A DNA stretch of 64,000 bases from Alisma plantago-aquatica (GCA_963693085.1 OY856412.1:1409465194-1409529193); one strand, 5' to 3'; positions 46,602 to 58,507 are shown, counted from the first letter of the stretch. The notes: generated by a model from the sequence alone, not told the origin. Made by a program: numbers and translations.

Positions 46602-49476
46602 CAGTTACTCTCTCTCTCTCTAGAATGCGAGCTCTCCCTTCTCTCTATGTTTCCCCCCGCTGGGGGGAGGGACGCCACTCTGCTGGGCAAGCCCTCCCCT
46701 TGGCCCCTCCTAAATCCGATCTCCTTCCCCGCTCTCCCTCCCTTACCTCTGCTACCCCTCCATCGGCTTCCTCGCTTCCCCTACTGGCCTTCCTGGTGGT
46801 CTGGCCTTCGCCCTGCGGCTGGTCCGTGACCTAGGCGGTGTCGCTCCCCTGGTCAGCTCCACCCCTTGGTGGTTCCACCGTGGTCCTGGAGCCCACAGCT
46901 CTTCGACGTTGTTGTCCTTTTGCTTCACCGTTGGCGGGTGCTTCTCCATGGGGCGGCCTGCCTCTTTTAGTGGTCTTTCCCTGGCCACCTCAGTGGCCCC
47001 CTTCCTTGGTGTGCTCGTGGTTCTTCCTTGGTGGCTACTCCATGGGGACCTACTCCTTGGGTCTTCCTTGCGAACCAACCCTTTTTTACTTCACCGTTGC
47101 GCTGGGCCTGCTCATGCTGCCCCTTGGACGGTGGTTCAGGGCCTTTCTCGTGGCTTCTGTGCCTAGAGCGCAGTGCTTTTGTGGCCTGCGGTTGTCCTCT
47201 CCACCGCTGCTACTGCTCCTGTGGTGGCCCCGTGTGCCAGCGGCGACTCTGTGGTGGTGCTTCTCCCCTCCGCCTGTGGGTGTGGAGGCCATCCCTCCAT
47301 CGACTGTCCCTGCTCTGAGCCTCACCCAGGGGGTGTTTTGACACCCTGGTCCTCTCATGGCCTTCTCCCACCTAGCGTATCGGCGGCTGTGCGGCTTCCA
47401 TCGTCGTCGCTGCTTGCGGCGGCAATGTGGGTGCTCCTCCACTGTGTCGTCGCCTGTTGCTTGCCCGTGGATGCCTCAGCGAATGTTTCTCCTGGTGGGT
47501 CCACACCTGTTGGGTTGCCTCGGCGGCTGCACCCGCACTGGTGCAAACCGGCTAGGGTTAGGGCGTCTTTTGGTGGGCACGTGGGCCGCTCGTGTTCTTG
47601 GTGGGACCACTCGTGCGTGCGGGTTCTGAAATGGTTTGGTCCTGGTTCATTTTTTATGAACCAGTTTTTCTCTCTCGCCTTTTGAACTGTATCGGGGGCC
47701 TCACGCCTCTTTTGGTACCCTTGTGAGGGTACAGTGGCCCGGCCTGGTGTCGGGTCCCCCTGGCCCTATGTGGCGATCGGGATCCGGCCTTGCTTGGTTC
47801 CCTCTGGAACTTCGCCCCTACGTGGGTCTCAGGCTTTGGCCTTAAACTGCCATCTCCGCTGGGCCTTCTCTGTGGTGGGTTGGCCTTCATGCCTCCCCTT
47901 TGTGTGTTGCTTGGTGGTCTTCCAGTCGCTCATGGTTGATGATGTGGTCTCCCTCTCATGTGCGGTGAGGGGTCGAGGTGTAACCCTGTGTGGGCCCAGG
48001 CCTACCTCTCCCTTGAGGCCTTCGACATGGTGGGTTGGCCTCGTGCCTCCCTTTGCTTTCCGTTCAAGTTTGTTCCAGTCACACTGGTGGCTGACGACAG
48101 GGCCTCCCCTCCACGCTCAGTGAGGGGTTGTTGTTCCGCCCTGTGTGTTTCCGTCTTACGACCAGTGGTTGGGCCACCCTTAGGGCTTTTCACGCTCATT
48201 GGGTGGGTGCCCCGTGTGCACCCTCTAGTCGTGGTGTTTTGCAATTCGCTGGTGGCTGGATGGAGGGCCTCCGCACCCCCTGGGGTGTGGGTGCCTGGCC
48301 TGGGATCTTGCCTTATGACCGGGGTGGTTTTCATGTTGCTCTAGGCCCGTTGTGTCCCTCTTGGTCAGTGGGTTCATATCCTGCCACACCAAGGCCCCAT
48401 GCCTTGGCGTGGGCAGGGTTGCCCACTCTGTTTCAGGGGGATGTCCCATGTGCATCGTTCACCTTTCCCGCCCCATCCCCTTCTCGTTTCACCTGCCCCT
48501 AGGTGTTTGGTGGCCTCTTTGACGCTGGGGCCTGAGGGTCGTGTGGTTCTTCTACACACGTACTCCCTACCTGGCTGGGCCGTTTTGGCACGTCGAATTG
48601 TTGGGCCTGATGGCCTTGTACCACGTTGGGGCTGGGTGGGTAGGTCCGGCTGATCCGTCTGCTTCCTTGGGATTGTACATGATGCCCTCCTTAGTTATCG
48701 ATGGAGTGGTCTCTTTGGAGGGGTTTCCACTCGTTACACCCTACGTTGTGATACCTGTTCACGCTTATTACGCCTGCTCTTAGTCGTAATTCTTGTTTAC
48801 AGTTACCCCGACCCCTTGGGCCTCCCTCTAGGGGTAGGCTGAGGTTGTTCAAAACCATGGCCTTGGTACGGTCATGGTGTGGCCTGGGTGGGACTAGTCA
48901 CCTTGCTTGGGCTGAAGATCTCCTTACCTGCATGGTTTCTCTACTCGGGTTTGTGGCGCCTTGGCAGTTTGGGCGGAAAGAGTGGTGGTCTGTGCTGGTG
49001 TGCGCCTCTGAGTGCCCTTACCTTTGGGACAGTGGACCCCCCCTCCTTTCCCCCTGCTTGGTCCTGTGACCTTGTGGTGGCTGTCCCTTGGCGCGTTTTT
49101 TGAGGTTCCTACCGCTAAATGGGCCCCTCGGCCAAGTAGGTGCAGCCTATCAATCCCAGCTTGTCGTGGCAACAAGTAGTGAAAATAGGCTACTCCCTTT
49201 CCCCTATTTATTTAGATGGCCCCTGTGTGGGTTCTACCTTTGTAAACTGACCCCTGTGTCGGCCTTTCTGTTCCTCGATTTAGCTAGGGGTCTGTCCCTT
49301 TGGGGCCCCCCGATGATACTTCCCGAGTGTAAGGTTTGGCTTCTTGTGTAGAGTCGTTGGGTACGGATGGGTCGTGGTTTCTGCCATGCATCCCATGTCA
49401 TGAAATTGTTGGAACCAGGGTACCACCTTTTGGTGGTCTCCTCATTTATTTACCTGCCTTGTAAAAGGCAATTCCG
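46602..49476 (+). mobile_element. GC-rich, A-poor retroposon inserted in Athila RT
   Basis: About 2.87 kb of DNA interrupts the reverse transcriptase between MN and AIFGDL. Six bases, ATGAAT, repeat at the junctions (46596-46601 and 49477-49482), possibly the rest of a longer GATGCATGAAT duplication. It starts CAGTTACTCTCTCTCTCTAG, and bases 46621-46710 resemble the start of the retroposon at 438. The 3' end (CCTTGTAAAAGGCAATTCC) lacks a clean poly-A. The plus strand is very poor in A and rich in T, G and C. Several long open frames on both strands reflect this bias; no protein domain is visible. Degenerate tandem units are present (GGTGGGTTGGCC at 47874 and 48029, 155 bp apart). Orientation is inferred from the 5' similarity. 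Confidence 0.65.
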
Positions 49477-50657
49477 ATGAATGCTATCTTTGGTGACCTG
49501 ATAGAGGACAAGATGGAAGTTTTCATGGATGACTTTAGTGTATACGGTAGCTCGTTCGACGATTTCCTGAGAAATTTGTCTCTAGTGACGAGACGTTGTG
49601 AGTAGTAGAGTCTCACCCTGAACTGGGAGAAATGTCATTTTATGGTTCAAAGGTATAGTTCTGGAACACAAGGTGTCCAACAAACAAAACTGAGGTTGAC
49701 CCCTCCAAGATTGAGGCTATTTCTAAGCTCCCTCTGCCAACTTCAGTTACCGGTATATGATGTTTTCTGGGTCATGCCGGTTACTACTGGCAGTTCATAA
49801 AGGACTTCTCTAAGATAGCAATGCCCCTTTCTAACCTTCTGGTAAAACATGTGAAGTTTGACTTCATGAATGAGAGCATGAAGGCTTTCTCAACCCTAAA
49901 AGATGTGTTAGTATATGGACCCATTCTCCAATCCCCTAATTGGAATCTTCATTTCGAGCTGATGTGCGACGCCAACGACTTTGCCATCGGGGCGGTCTTA
50001 GGGCAAAAGAAGAACAAGAAACATCATGTCATCTTCTATGCGAGTAAGACTCTACACGAGGTGTGGCAGAATTACACGATGATTGAAAAGGAGATGCTAG
50101 CCATCATATACGCTTTCGATAAGTTCAGATCCTACCTCGTGGGTTCCATGGTAATAGTCCACACCGATCGGGGGGCGATAAAATATCTGATGCATAAGAA
50201 GGATGCAATGCCCAGGCTGTTATGATTGGCACTGTTGTTACAAGAATTTGACCATGAAATAAAGGACAAGAAAAGAACAGAGAATGTGGTCACTGACCAT
50301 CTCTCTAGAATTAGGGTGGACGATGATCACCTACTACCTGTCAATGATATCTACCCCGACAAATCCATCTACATAGCCCGGTCAACTGACCCTGAGGGGC
50401 CATGGTATGCAGATTTCTGCAATTATCTAGAATGCAAGAAGCTTCCCCTAGATTTGACTTACAATCAGAAGAAGAAATTCTTTGCTGATTTGAAGAACTA
50501 TTATTGGGACGACCCTTTACTGTTCAGGTGTTGCGCTGATGGATTGTACAGGAGATGTATCCCAGAAGTAGAAGCCCCCCAAATCCTCTTTGAGTGTCAC
50601 TCCTCCCCTTATGGAGGACACATGGGTGGCAAAAGGACTGATTTTAAGGTCCTCTAG
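49477..50657 (+). pseudogene. Athila reverse transcriptase C-terminal half and RNase H
   Basis: Resumes with AIFGDLIEDKMEVFMDDFSVYG, containing the catalytic M-D-D. Two small indels in 49640-49740 shift the frame through EKCHFM...EVDPSKIEAISKLPLPTS. From HAGYYWQFIKDFSKIAMPLS it is back in the gag frame number. RNase H follows: FELMCDANDFAIGAVLGQKK, HVIFYASKTLHEVWQNYT, EKEMLAIIYAFDKFRSYLVG and VIVHTDRGAIKYLM. A TGA at 50223 replaces an arginine before LALLLQEFDHEI. The section ends with the integrase zinc-finger start. It would make and process cDNA in the particle. Confidence 0.88.
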
Positions 50658-51713
50658 TCGGGATTTTACTCAACAACCTTGATTAAAGATTCTAATGCTT
50701 TTGTAAGATCTTGCAATGAGTGCCAGCGAACGGGGAATATCTCCCGCCGCAATGAGATGCCACTCTTTGATTGGATTGAAGTTGAGATTTTTGATGTGTG
50801 GGGCATTGACTACCTGGGCCCTTTTCCCTCCTCTTTTGGCTTTAAATATATTCTTCTCATTGTCGACTATGTCTCCAACTGGGTGGAAGCAGTCCCTACC
50901 ATGACCTGTGATGCCAAGGTAGTAATCAAGCTTTTTACCAAGATCATCTTTCTGAGGTTTGGAGTTCCGAGGACCGTCATTAGTGATCGCGGCTCTCACT
51001 TTGCAGAAAAATAGTTTGAATCGCTACTACACAAATATGACGTCCGTCACAAGGTTGCAATGCCATATCATCCCCAGACATCAGGATAAGTTGAAGTCTC
51101 CAATTGATAGATAAAGTAGATTTTAGAAAAGATAGTCGGCAAGTTCTGCAAGGACTGGTCAGCTAAGTTGGATGAAGATTTGTGGGCGTATCGAACCACT
51201 TTTAAGATGTTGTTGGGTACCACACCTTACCACCTGATTTATAAAAAAGCCTGCCATCTTCCCTTTGAACTGGAGCATAAGGCATTCTGGGTGATCAAAC
51301 GCCTCAATATGGACCATACGCTGGACGAAAAGAAAAGGTTTCTTCAGCTCCAGGAACTCGAAGAATTGAGACTTCATGCTTATGAAAATGACAGGATTTA
51401 AAAGAAAAGGACCAAGATCTGGCACGATGCCCATCTGAAGAAAAAGGATGTTAGTGAAGGTGATAAAGTTTTATTATTTAAATCCTCTATCCACCTTTTT
51501 CCAGGAAAATTGTAGAGCAGATGGTCTGGACCCTTCATTGTGGCAAAGATATACCAATCTGGGATGATGGAGTTATATGATAAAGACGATCCATCAAAAG
51601 TCTTCCCAGTGAATGAACATAGAGTAAAAAGATTTTATGAAGATGAAGCTTTTGTGAGGAAATCAGAGATGGCCCTGCAAGAGGCTGAAATAATGACCAA
51701 CGGATCAGAGTAG
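50550..51713 (+). pseudogene. Athila integrase
   Basis: In frame with RNase H. The H-H-C-C zinc finger reads ECHSSPYGGHMG ... SCNECQRTGNIS (about 50.6-50.73 kb). The catalytic core has D in WGIDYLGPFP (about 50.81 kb), D in TVISDRGSHF (about 50.98 kb) and E in the VEVSN segment (about 51.09 kb). Then come LWAYRTTFKMLLGTTPYHLIYKKACHLPFELEHKAFW and a C-terminal part ending HRVKRFYEDEAF. Stops occur at about 50655, 51012 and 51087-51112. The final TAG is at 51711. Integrase would insert cDNA with a 5-bp stagger. Confidence 0.9.
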
Positions 51714-53308
51714 CAGAGTTTGAAGTTGTTGAGCTGACAACACAAACTACAACGCTCCTCGGGAGGCAGCCCGAGTCTTTAGTTTTCCTTGTATAGGATG
51801 TTATTTGCTTTCCTGTACATCATGAATGTTATCATTGTAATAATGCCCAGGTCAGTGCATGCACCACGTGCACGAACTCTCTCGTTTTATGGGCCACCGA
51901 CTTAGTTTTATAGCCTTTATGGGTAATACTATATGAGGCTGGAAGTTTTTCCTTTAGGCCAATGATGTTTTACCCATCAATGCTTTTCTTTTCTTTAGCT
52001 TTAGTTTTCTATCCTTACCTTGCTTTGTTTCTCCTCTTTTAGCTCTGTATCGGGCATGCATAGTTGAGCTTCCTGTTACCCCATTTTTTTAATCGTATCG
52101 GCCATCTGCTTTAAGCGCTCCCAACAAGTCTTCACGCGTTGCATCGATATCGAGCAACATATCGCCCAGGCTTGTATCGGGCAACACACCCCACACCACA
52201 GGACACACACCAGCCCTTATCGGGCAACGATATCGGGCAGTGAATGTTCACTTTGGAGCCGTGTCGTGCGACACACCTAGCTCGCGCGATGCACCTTACC
52301 GCCCAGATCGAGTCATGCTTAGGAAGACAAATGGACCCTTGACGTGACCGATTAGACTGATTTTATTGCGTCTCAGGAACGATTTGCCTCCTAGCATGAC
52401 ACGTGTCTGGTTTTACCCAATTTACCCCCACTCGCATTGACTATATATAGTAACTTCAGTTTAACCGTGTTAGGTACTTGCATTTACTTTTCACCTACTC
52501 GTATCGTGCATCTTGCTTTCACTCTTGCTTTCGTACCAGACAACCCTTACCGACCTCCTGTGTCACGCACCAAACTCCCGAGCAATATAGGTATAACCTG
52601 ATACACTCTATCGTGCCGTGCTACCTTTGTCGGGCATCTGATATCATGTGACTTTTTCTTTTAACGAATCTCATAACGGGCACCAGGCTTTAGTTTTGTG
52701 TATCGCCCTGAGCGTATCATGCAAAGTGTGTGTCGCACGACACACTTTACCTGGTGCCTGTGTCGGGCAAGGCCCTCTACTCTAAGCTAGGTTTTGCCTC
52801 GTCCAAGTTTTCAACATTCTTTTGACCGTATTGCGTGATACATGTATCACGCAACACGTGCGCCTGGGTGACACATGTATCAGGCAAGACCCATATCGAC
52901 CAGTTTGACTTTACAAAGTAACCGTATCGGGTGAGGTCACTGGTTGTGGCATATTTCTGTGTCGGCCTTGAGATCGCATCAGTTTCAAACCCTTACCAGC
53001 CGACACATGTGTCGTGCATGACCTCGTATCAGGCGGTGTTCATTATGGTCAAGTAACCCTATCGGCCGGATTTTGTGTCAGGCGACAAGCGCGCTCACCT
53101 ATACACCTGATACCAACTTGTTCGCACTGGGTATATTGTATCGTGCAAAAAGCACTTTTAATATAAGCTCTAAACCAATATTGATTTCTTAGTATCACCT
53201 ATCTGGTATCGGACAACATGATCTTTTTGACCTACCTCCCGATAACAAGCTAGGCGACCCATTTTGGTAAAATCATTACTTACCTATTACTGTGTAAACT
53301 TTACTGAA
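51714..53308 (+). repeat. Spacer with a dense array of TATCGGGC / TGTCGTGCGACA motifs
   Basis: This 1.6 kb untranslated spacer separates integrase from the extra ORF. From about 52040 to 53230 roughly two dozen variants of [AG]TATCGGGCA or TGTCG[TG]GC occur, mostly on the plus strand. Some form perfect palindromes, such as GTGTCGTGCGACAC (52260), TGTGTGTCGCACGACACACT (52728) and GTGATACATGTATCAC (52829). The same motif vocabulary appears in both LTRs of this element. There is no open frame of note, though a TATATATAG at 52444 could be a promoter element for the downstream ORF. Confidence 0.65.
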
Positions 53309-55248
53309 ATGGTCCGCACCAAGCAAACCATCATACAAGTAGATGAGCATGGCCAGAGGATCAACCCCGAGGCCATAGCTGAAGCCACCACAGTCGGGTA
53401 GAAGCGTCTGAACCCCAAGGCAGTGGGGCCATCCAAGGTCGAGAAGCAGCCCAAGATGGAAGAAGCAACAACCCCAGCAATAGTCTCAACCACGGCGGCC
53501 AAGCCGGAGCCTCTGGATCACTCACCTGGCCGGTTCATGCCCAGAGACGACGAGCACAGGCGGCGGTACATAGAGTTGGCAACCAAAGTCTACAGGCCAA
53601 GCCGTTTCTGCCACCAGTCGTCCTTTTACCAGATAGGCATTTTCGATAGGCTGGAAAATGTCTTAGCGGCTATTGGGTTGAGGAAGATATGCTTCAGCCA
53701 CTCCGCCTCTTACACAGAACTCACGAAGGAGTTCATGTCGTCCCTCCGCCGAGTGCAGAATAGACCAGAAGAAGTCAAAAGATTCAGTAGGGCAGACAGA
53801 CTACAATGACGACTATATAACACTGAGAACGACACATCTGAAAAGCTGCTCAACGAGATCTTCTCCTCTAGTGAAGCAGAAAAAGAACTACTCAACAACA
53901 GTGTCAGAATCACCGAAGGCGACGGGTTCAACCCGGTCACACTCTGGAGGAAGCTGATCGGTAAGTCAACGTTCAAGTCGGGAAGCAAGGTGGTGACATT
54001 GCACTCCTATTTTTGGAGGATAGTGCACAAGATCGTTGTGTGCCTGCTCTTCAGCAAGTACGAGTCTAGAAACCTCTACACTGAAGAGCTCCACCTCATG
54101 TGGCACATGATGGAAGGACGCATGATCAACTTGGGGCGATTCCTCCTCAACCGTCTTCATCTAGTAAAGGACGCCACCAAGGACTACAACATGGGAGGAG
54201 TGGTAAATATGATCGCGATAGGGTTAGGATACCCCAGAGATCCACGTACCCTGTCGAGGACGAGAGGTGACGACAAGATCAACCTCAAATTCCTAACGAC
54301 GGCTAGCGTCATCAAGAAGGAGGGTTACTGCTACTTCAATAAGTTCACAAGGACAAACACCCTCCTGCCACTCCCATGCTGTGCCAACTATGATGAATAG
54401 AAGCTGGTTTTCACAATATCAGAGATTGAAGCTGTGCTGGTTGAAGCCTCTTACGCCGCCACCACACGAATACAAGAGAGGGCGGCTGCGACAGGAAGGC
54501 CAATCCCTCTCGACGCTCGACAAGACAAGGCGGCGACTGTTATCGCCCCCGATCCCGAGCCAGTCGCGAACACCACAACAACAACCATCGTGGCTGCTGA
54601 GGAAATAATGGCGATCGTGGAGGTCGCTAAAACAACCAGGGCTGAAACAATGACAAAAGCCCTGGGGGAAGTTGTCGCGGAAGAGATGGCCGCAGCTCCC
54701 GAAGCTTCTGTTGCGCCTTCAATGGCGGAAGAAGTGGTACAGCCGGACGCTAGCAACAGTGTGTTCGCTGAGCTCCTCGAGGAGGAGCTCAGCGTTGTGC
54801 AGCCCCCCCCCCCGCCAACGTCGCCAGTGGTAGCTGTGGAGGAGGTCACCGACAACCAAATGGTGGAGCAACAACCACTCTCCCCGTGCCCCTCTCCACC
54901 ACTACAAGCAGGCGAGGCAAAGGCATCCATGAAGGTGCCAACGCCCCGCCCTGAAGCGATGCCCTCACGTACAATCCAGGTGGACTCGGACCCAAGTGAA
55001 GACGCGCACTCGTCGGGCCGAACATCTCATGTGAGGGACGTTAGGAGGCCGAAGGGCATATCAGCCGCAGCCCCTCCATCGCTAGGGCAGATTTTGGGTC
55101 AAGAGTTTGACCACTTGTGGGAGGTAACGGGAAACCACTCTGTTACTTTATCTTCCCTTACCCGCAAGTTTACTGTTTTCTAGGAGAGGCTCAATGACCA
55201 GGAGCGGCAGTTGCTGACTCTAGCAGCCTTCCTAGCCAACTAGAGGCA
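53309..55248 (+). pseudogene. Athila extra ORF (env-like position), N-terminal part
   Basis: ATG at 53309 (MVRTKQTIIQVDEHGQ). One frame continues to about 55248, interrupted by stops near 53399, 53807, 54398, 55181 and 55241. The segment 53.54-54.4 kb has blocks FMPRDDEHRRRYIELATKVY, FNPVTLWRKLIG, HSYFWRIVHKIV, YTEELHLMWHMMEGRMINLG and VVNMIAIGLGYP. These resemble the plant retrotransposon-associated proteins annotated as putative plant transposon protein, found after integrase in Athila elements. From 54.43 kb it is alanine, valine, glutamate and proline rich and likely disordered. I see no signal peptide or membrane helix, so a true envelope role is not supported. Function unknown. Confidence 0.7.
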
Positions 55249-55259
55249 CTTAACGAAAT

Positions 55260-57466
55260 AATGCAGTTGGCGCTCCAATGACTTGATGCCATTGAGAAGA
55301 GGCTGAATCAGACAGATGACCACCCCTGCTCAAGACAACTGAGGAGGTATCCATCACCTCCTGGCTCTGGCTCTCATCCATCTTCATCGGCGTCCTCCTC
55401 TGGTACGTCATCTCCTTCCCCCTCCAGCGGGCCCTCCACAATGCCTGAGGAAGGAACGATGCACAAGACAGCCGACGGGGCTCCAGCAAGACAGGAGAGC
55501 TTCTGTGCCATCGAAGAAGTTGCTCCCTCAGCCTTCGTAGAAGAAGTTGCTCCCTCAGCCTCCCTAGATGAAGTTGAGGACAATGACGAATCAATCAGCA
55601 TTGGGGAGGAATCTTATGAATAATAAGAGGGAGAAGGGGGGACATCTACACTACTAACGACAGACAACCCCCCTAGAGGAATGCATTCGATGGCAGATGC
55701 ATTCTCTGCACCGTCAGAAATCCCCTCCTTTGAGATGGAGGACTTTGACAGAAGAGCCATCGGATACCTGAGAATCAGAGAATTGAAGTTGCTAAACAAG
55801 GTCCTGAGATCACAGGTAGATGAAGAAGACATCGTCTGGAGTGATGACTACTTCTCCATACGATGGGGAGCATTGAGGAGGATGTTCTGCTCACTGGCCG
55901 TCATCAGAAAGAAACTTTTCATGGTCCTACAAGGTGTCGTGATCAAGAATGCGAGCATCAGGACAAGCCGGTAGCTAATTTACAATGCCACTCTGACCTT
56001 GGTGAGAAGACTAATGAATGGGCTGTACAACTCTACACAGGTGGCCAGCATGCTAGAATACATTAAAGAGCACAACCCCAACCTGGTGCTGGCCCCTACA
56101 AGCATTGAAAGAACTAGTTCCTTTGCATGGCATATCTCCAAAATCATGACGTGCAACTCCCCAGCTGCTGCAACAAGGAGGTCCCATGCTCAAGAAACAC
56201 CTTCGTTCACCCTGAAGATAGACATCTGATGCTTCTTCCGCCATGTCTCCACCGCACAATCAAGTACGGAATCCAACGCCATAGCGGCATCTGGAATTTC
56301 TTCACACTTAAAGACATCCCCATTCCAAAAGAAGAGGGAAGCGGAAAAAATGCCTTCATAATCCTGTGTGCCATTGAGATGTTACACATCTTTGGATACT
56401 TAAGGTAGCTCAAGGGCCAAAACTTCTATCAGTTCAGAAGCACTTATGTACTACTGCAGATCAAGGACATGTGCTATTTCTGAGACGCAGGCGTCCCAGA
56501 GAAGCTGCTGGACAGTGATCAAGAAGACAAATCCTCCCAACCCAACAGCCTTCCAAAAGAAGAAGTCGTGATGTCCACGGGCGTTAATGGGGCAGGCAAG
56601 CGGATGGATATTTTGCATTAGATTCTTACAACTGAAGGCCCCGCTTCGCCTGATTCTTCAGAAGAAAAGATCAGCAACTTCGACCGTTCTGTGTGTTCTT
56701 CACTAACCCAGGAATAGGTCAATGAAATTCTGTAGAAGCTGGCTGATTCTATCCCCACAGACGTCATATATGAGACAGAAGACGTCATAGTCCTAGTTGA
56801 TGATCTTCGAGATGTGATAAAGGCAGGAGGATGTCTTGTAATGTCAGTGGCAGTAGCCTACATCCAGATACTACAGTGAAAGCTTGAACAGGCATACATC
56901 GCCCATCCAATGTTGTTCAACGATATCTGCCTAGCTGACGAGTCAGGAGCGAAGCAATCATTTCTGCAAAGATACAAAGCAGCATGTCGTGTATCATCTT
57001 CTTTCCGATACTGCACTACAATCACTAGACGCTCCTGCCAGTGTACACTCATCTACGAGTAGCAATCTTCTACAATAGCTCGGACAACAACAAGGATCAT
57101 CCGGTGCAGTGTACATCAACCGCATTGACACCCCTCGAGCACTTAGCACAAAAATACTACATCGAGGTGTCAACACTGATTCAGCCATTCTTGGAAAACA
57201 CGGTGAACGAATGGCACAAGCTTCAATTCTGCCATAGCAGTCCACAACAAACTCTGCAATCAAACGACTGCGGCATCTCCGTGCTAGAATGGATCTCTAG
57301 CTCGGTGACGCTACAACAAATATATGATAAGCTCCACCACATCGACTACCACAACAAATGCAGAGAATATGTGTGGGAGCTTATATCTGAAGGAGGTGCG
57401 CTCACCAGCAAAACCCTCACTGACTTATCACTATCCTACCTTATTTATCTCACAACTCTGGGATAG
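55260..57466 (+). pseudogene. Athila extra ORF, C-terminal part with ULP1-like protease remnant
   Basis: Continues the extra ORF through three frames. The first part (55.44-56.23 kb) holds the block WSDDYFSIRWGALRRMFC. A second frame (56.13-57.0 kb) contains EDVIVLVDDLRDVIKAGG then AYIQIL, resembling the LKPGGWLNDxVIxAY start of ULP1/C48 proteases. The third frame (57.01-57.47 kb) contains HYNH at 57014-57025 followed by a TAG where ULP1 proteins have W; then YTHLRVAIFYNSS in place of the beta-strand with the catalytic D (here N); then QTLQSNDCGISVLEWI with the candidate catalytic C at 57269-57271. ULP1 enzymes cut SUMO from proteins or process its precursor. This copy is dead: stops, two frame changes and D replaced by N. 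Homology is judged by motif order only. Confidence 0.55.
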
Positions 57467-57982
57467 AGTGTGGGATAAGTTTGGGGGGTACTATATATCA
57501 GTGAGGGAGGTACTAAAAGTTCTCCCATTTTGTCTATCATCTTGCTCTTAAACATACCCTGTGTACATATACATATACAAGTCTGATACAAAATAGTGCA
57601 TATACAACTCCTTGCCTCTATACAACTGCACAAAGACATGCTATAGTAAAAACCTGATACAACCTCTCCCGGCTTGTTTTCTCTGTGTCTAAGGTGGTGT
57701 AGGTTTTTATTATGTTCTTTCTAAAAATGCAGTCTCAAACGACAAAGACTATAACTTTTTTATGCCAATTTCGGAAAATAATCTCGTAACAGCTAAAAGA
57801 GATGTGTATGCGAAGGAAAAAGCTACCCAAACAGTGAATTTTCTCTTGATTCCTTTACCCAACAAAATCCCCAAAAAAGAGAAAAGCCTTATGAGAGTGA
57901 ATAAAAGCATGAGAGTTGTGCCAAATGAATATATATATATATAGATATATATATCTATATATATATATATATATATATATAT

Positions 57983-58031
<49 letters not shown>

Positions 58032-58493
58032 CACACACACTTGTCTTTCCAAAAGTACCCATCTTTAGGCATGGTAGATCTGAGGTAATGGTACGTAGGA
58101 TGTGAAATCACTGCTCTAAAGCCAACTGGCTTGGACTGCAGGGACCACCCACCTATTAACGGACACATACTTGGATGGACCGATGGGAAACAAGAAAAAC
58201 CCAAAAAGCCTCAAGCCTACCCAAGAACCCAACTTTCTACTCCCAAAAGTTGTTTGGTGTGAAAGCTAACTTCGAAATCATGCACTTAAGTCTCGCCAAA
58301 GCTGAAGAGAAATTTTTTGCTTAAATAAGGTAGGAAAAATAAAGTCCATTGTTCGTGATCAGACATAATTCTCCTTAAGACATATCAATACTCTCTCAAA
58401 CCCCTTGTCCGAAAACTATGACAGATTAAGAAGCAATATCGCAAAACAAAGTTTTAAAATAAGTACGGATTGATTGAGGACAATCAAAATGCT
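57467..58493 (+). other. Athila 3' untranslated region
   Basis: About 1 kb between the end of the extra ORF and the purine tract, without coding potential. It contains an AT microsatellite (57929-58028). Confidence 0.6.
57929..58040. repeat. AT microsatellite followed by AC run
   Basis: About 100 bp of AT dinucleotides with a few GATA and TCTA interruptions, ending in (AC)5-6. The minus-strand YIYI frame across it is an artefact. Confidence 0.9.
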
Positions 58494-58507
58494 AAGTTTG
58501 GGGGAGT
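58494..58507 (+). other. Polypurine tract of the Athila element
   Basis: AAGTTTGGGGGAGT directly before the 3' LTR; a typical Athila second-strand primer. Confidence 0.85.

Noticed and set aside
46752..49351. Many long open frames on both strands in the GC-rich insert
   Set aside because: They overlap in all frames, have low-complexity proline, serine and leucine-rich translations and follow from the A-poor composition; no domain or conserved start is seen.
53309..55248. True envelope glycoprotein in the Athila element
   Set aside because: No signal peptide or transmembrane segment is visible; the position alone is not evidence.
57855..58052. 65-residue minus-strand frame
   Set aside because: Mostly YIYI repeats encoded by the AT microsatellite.
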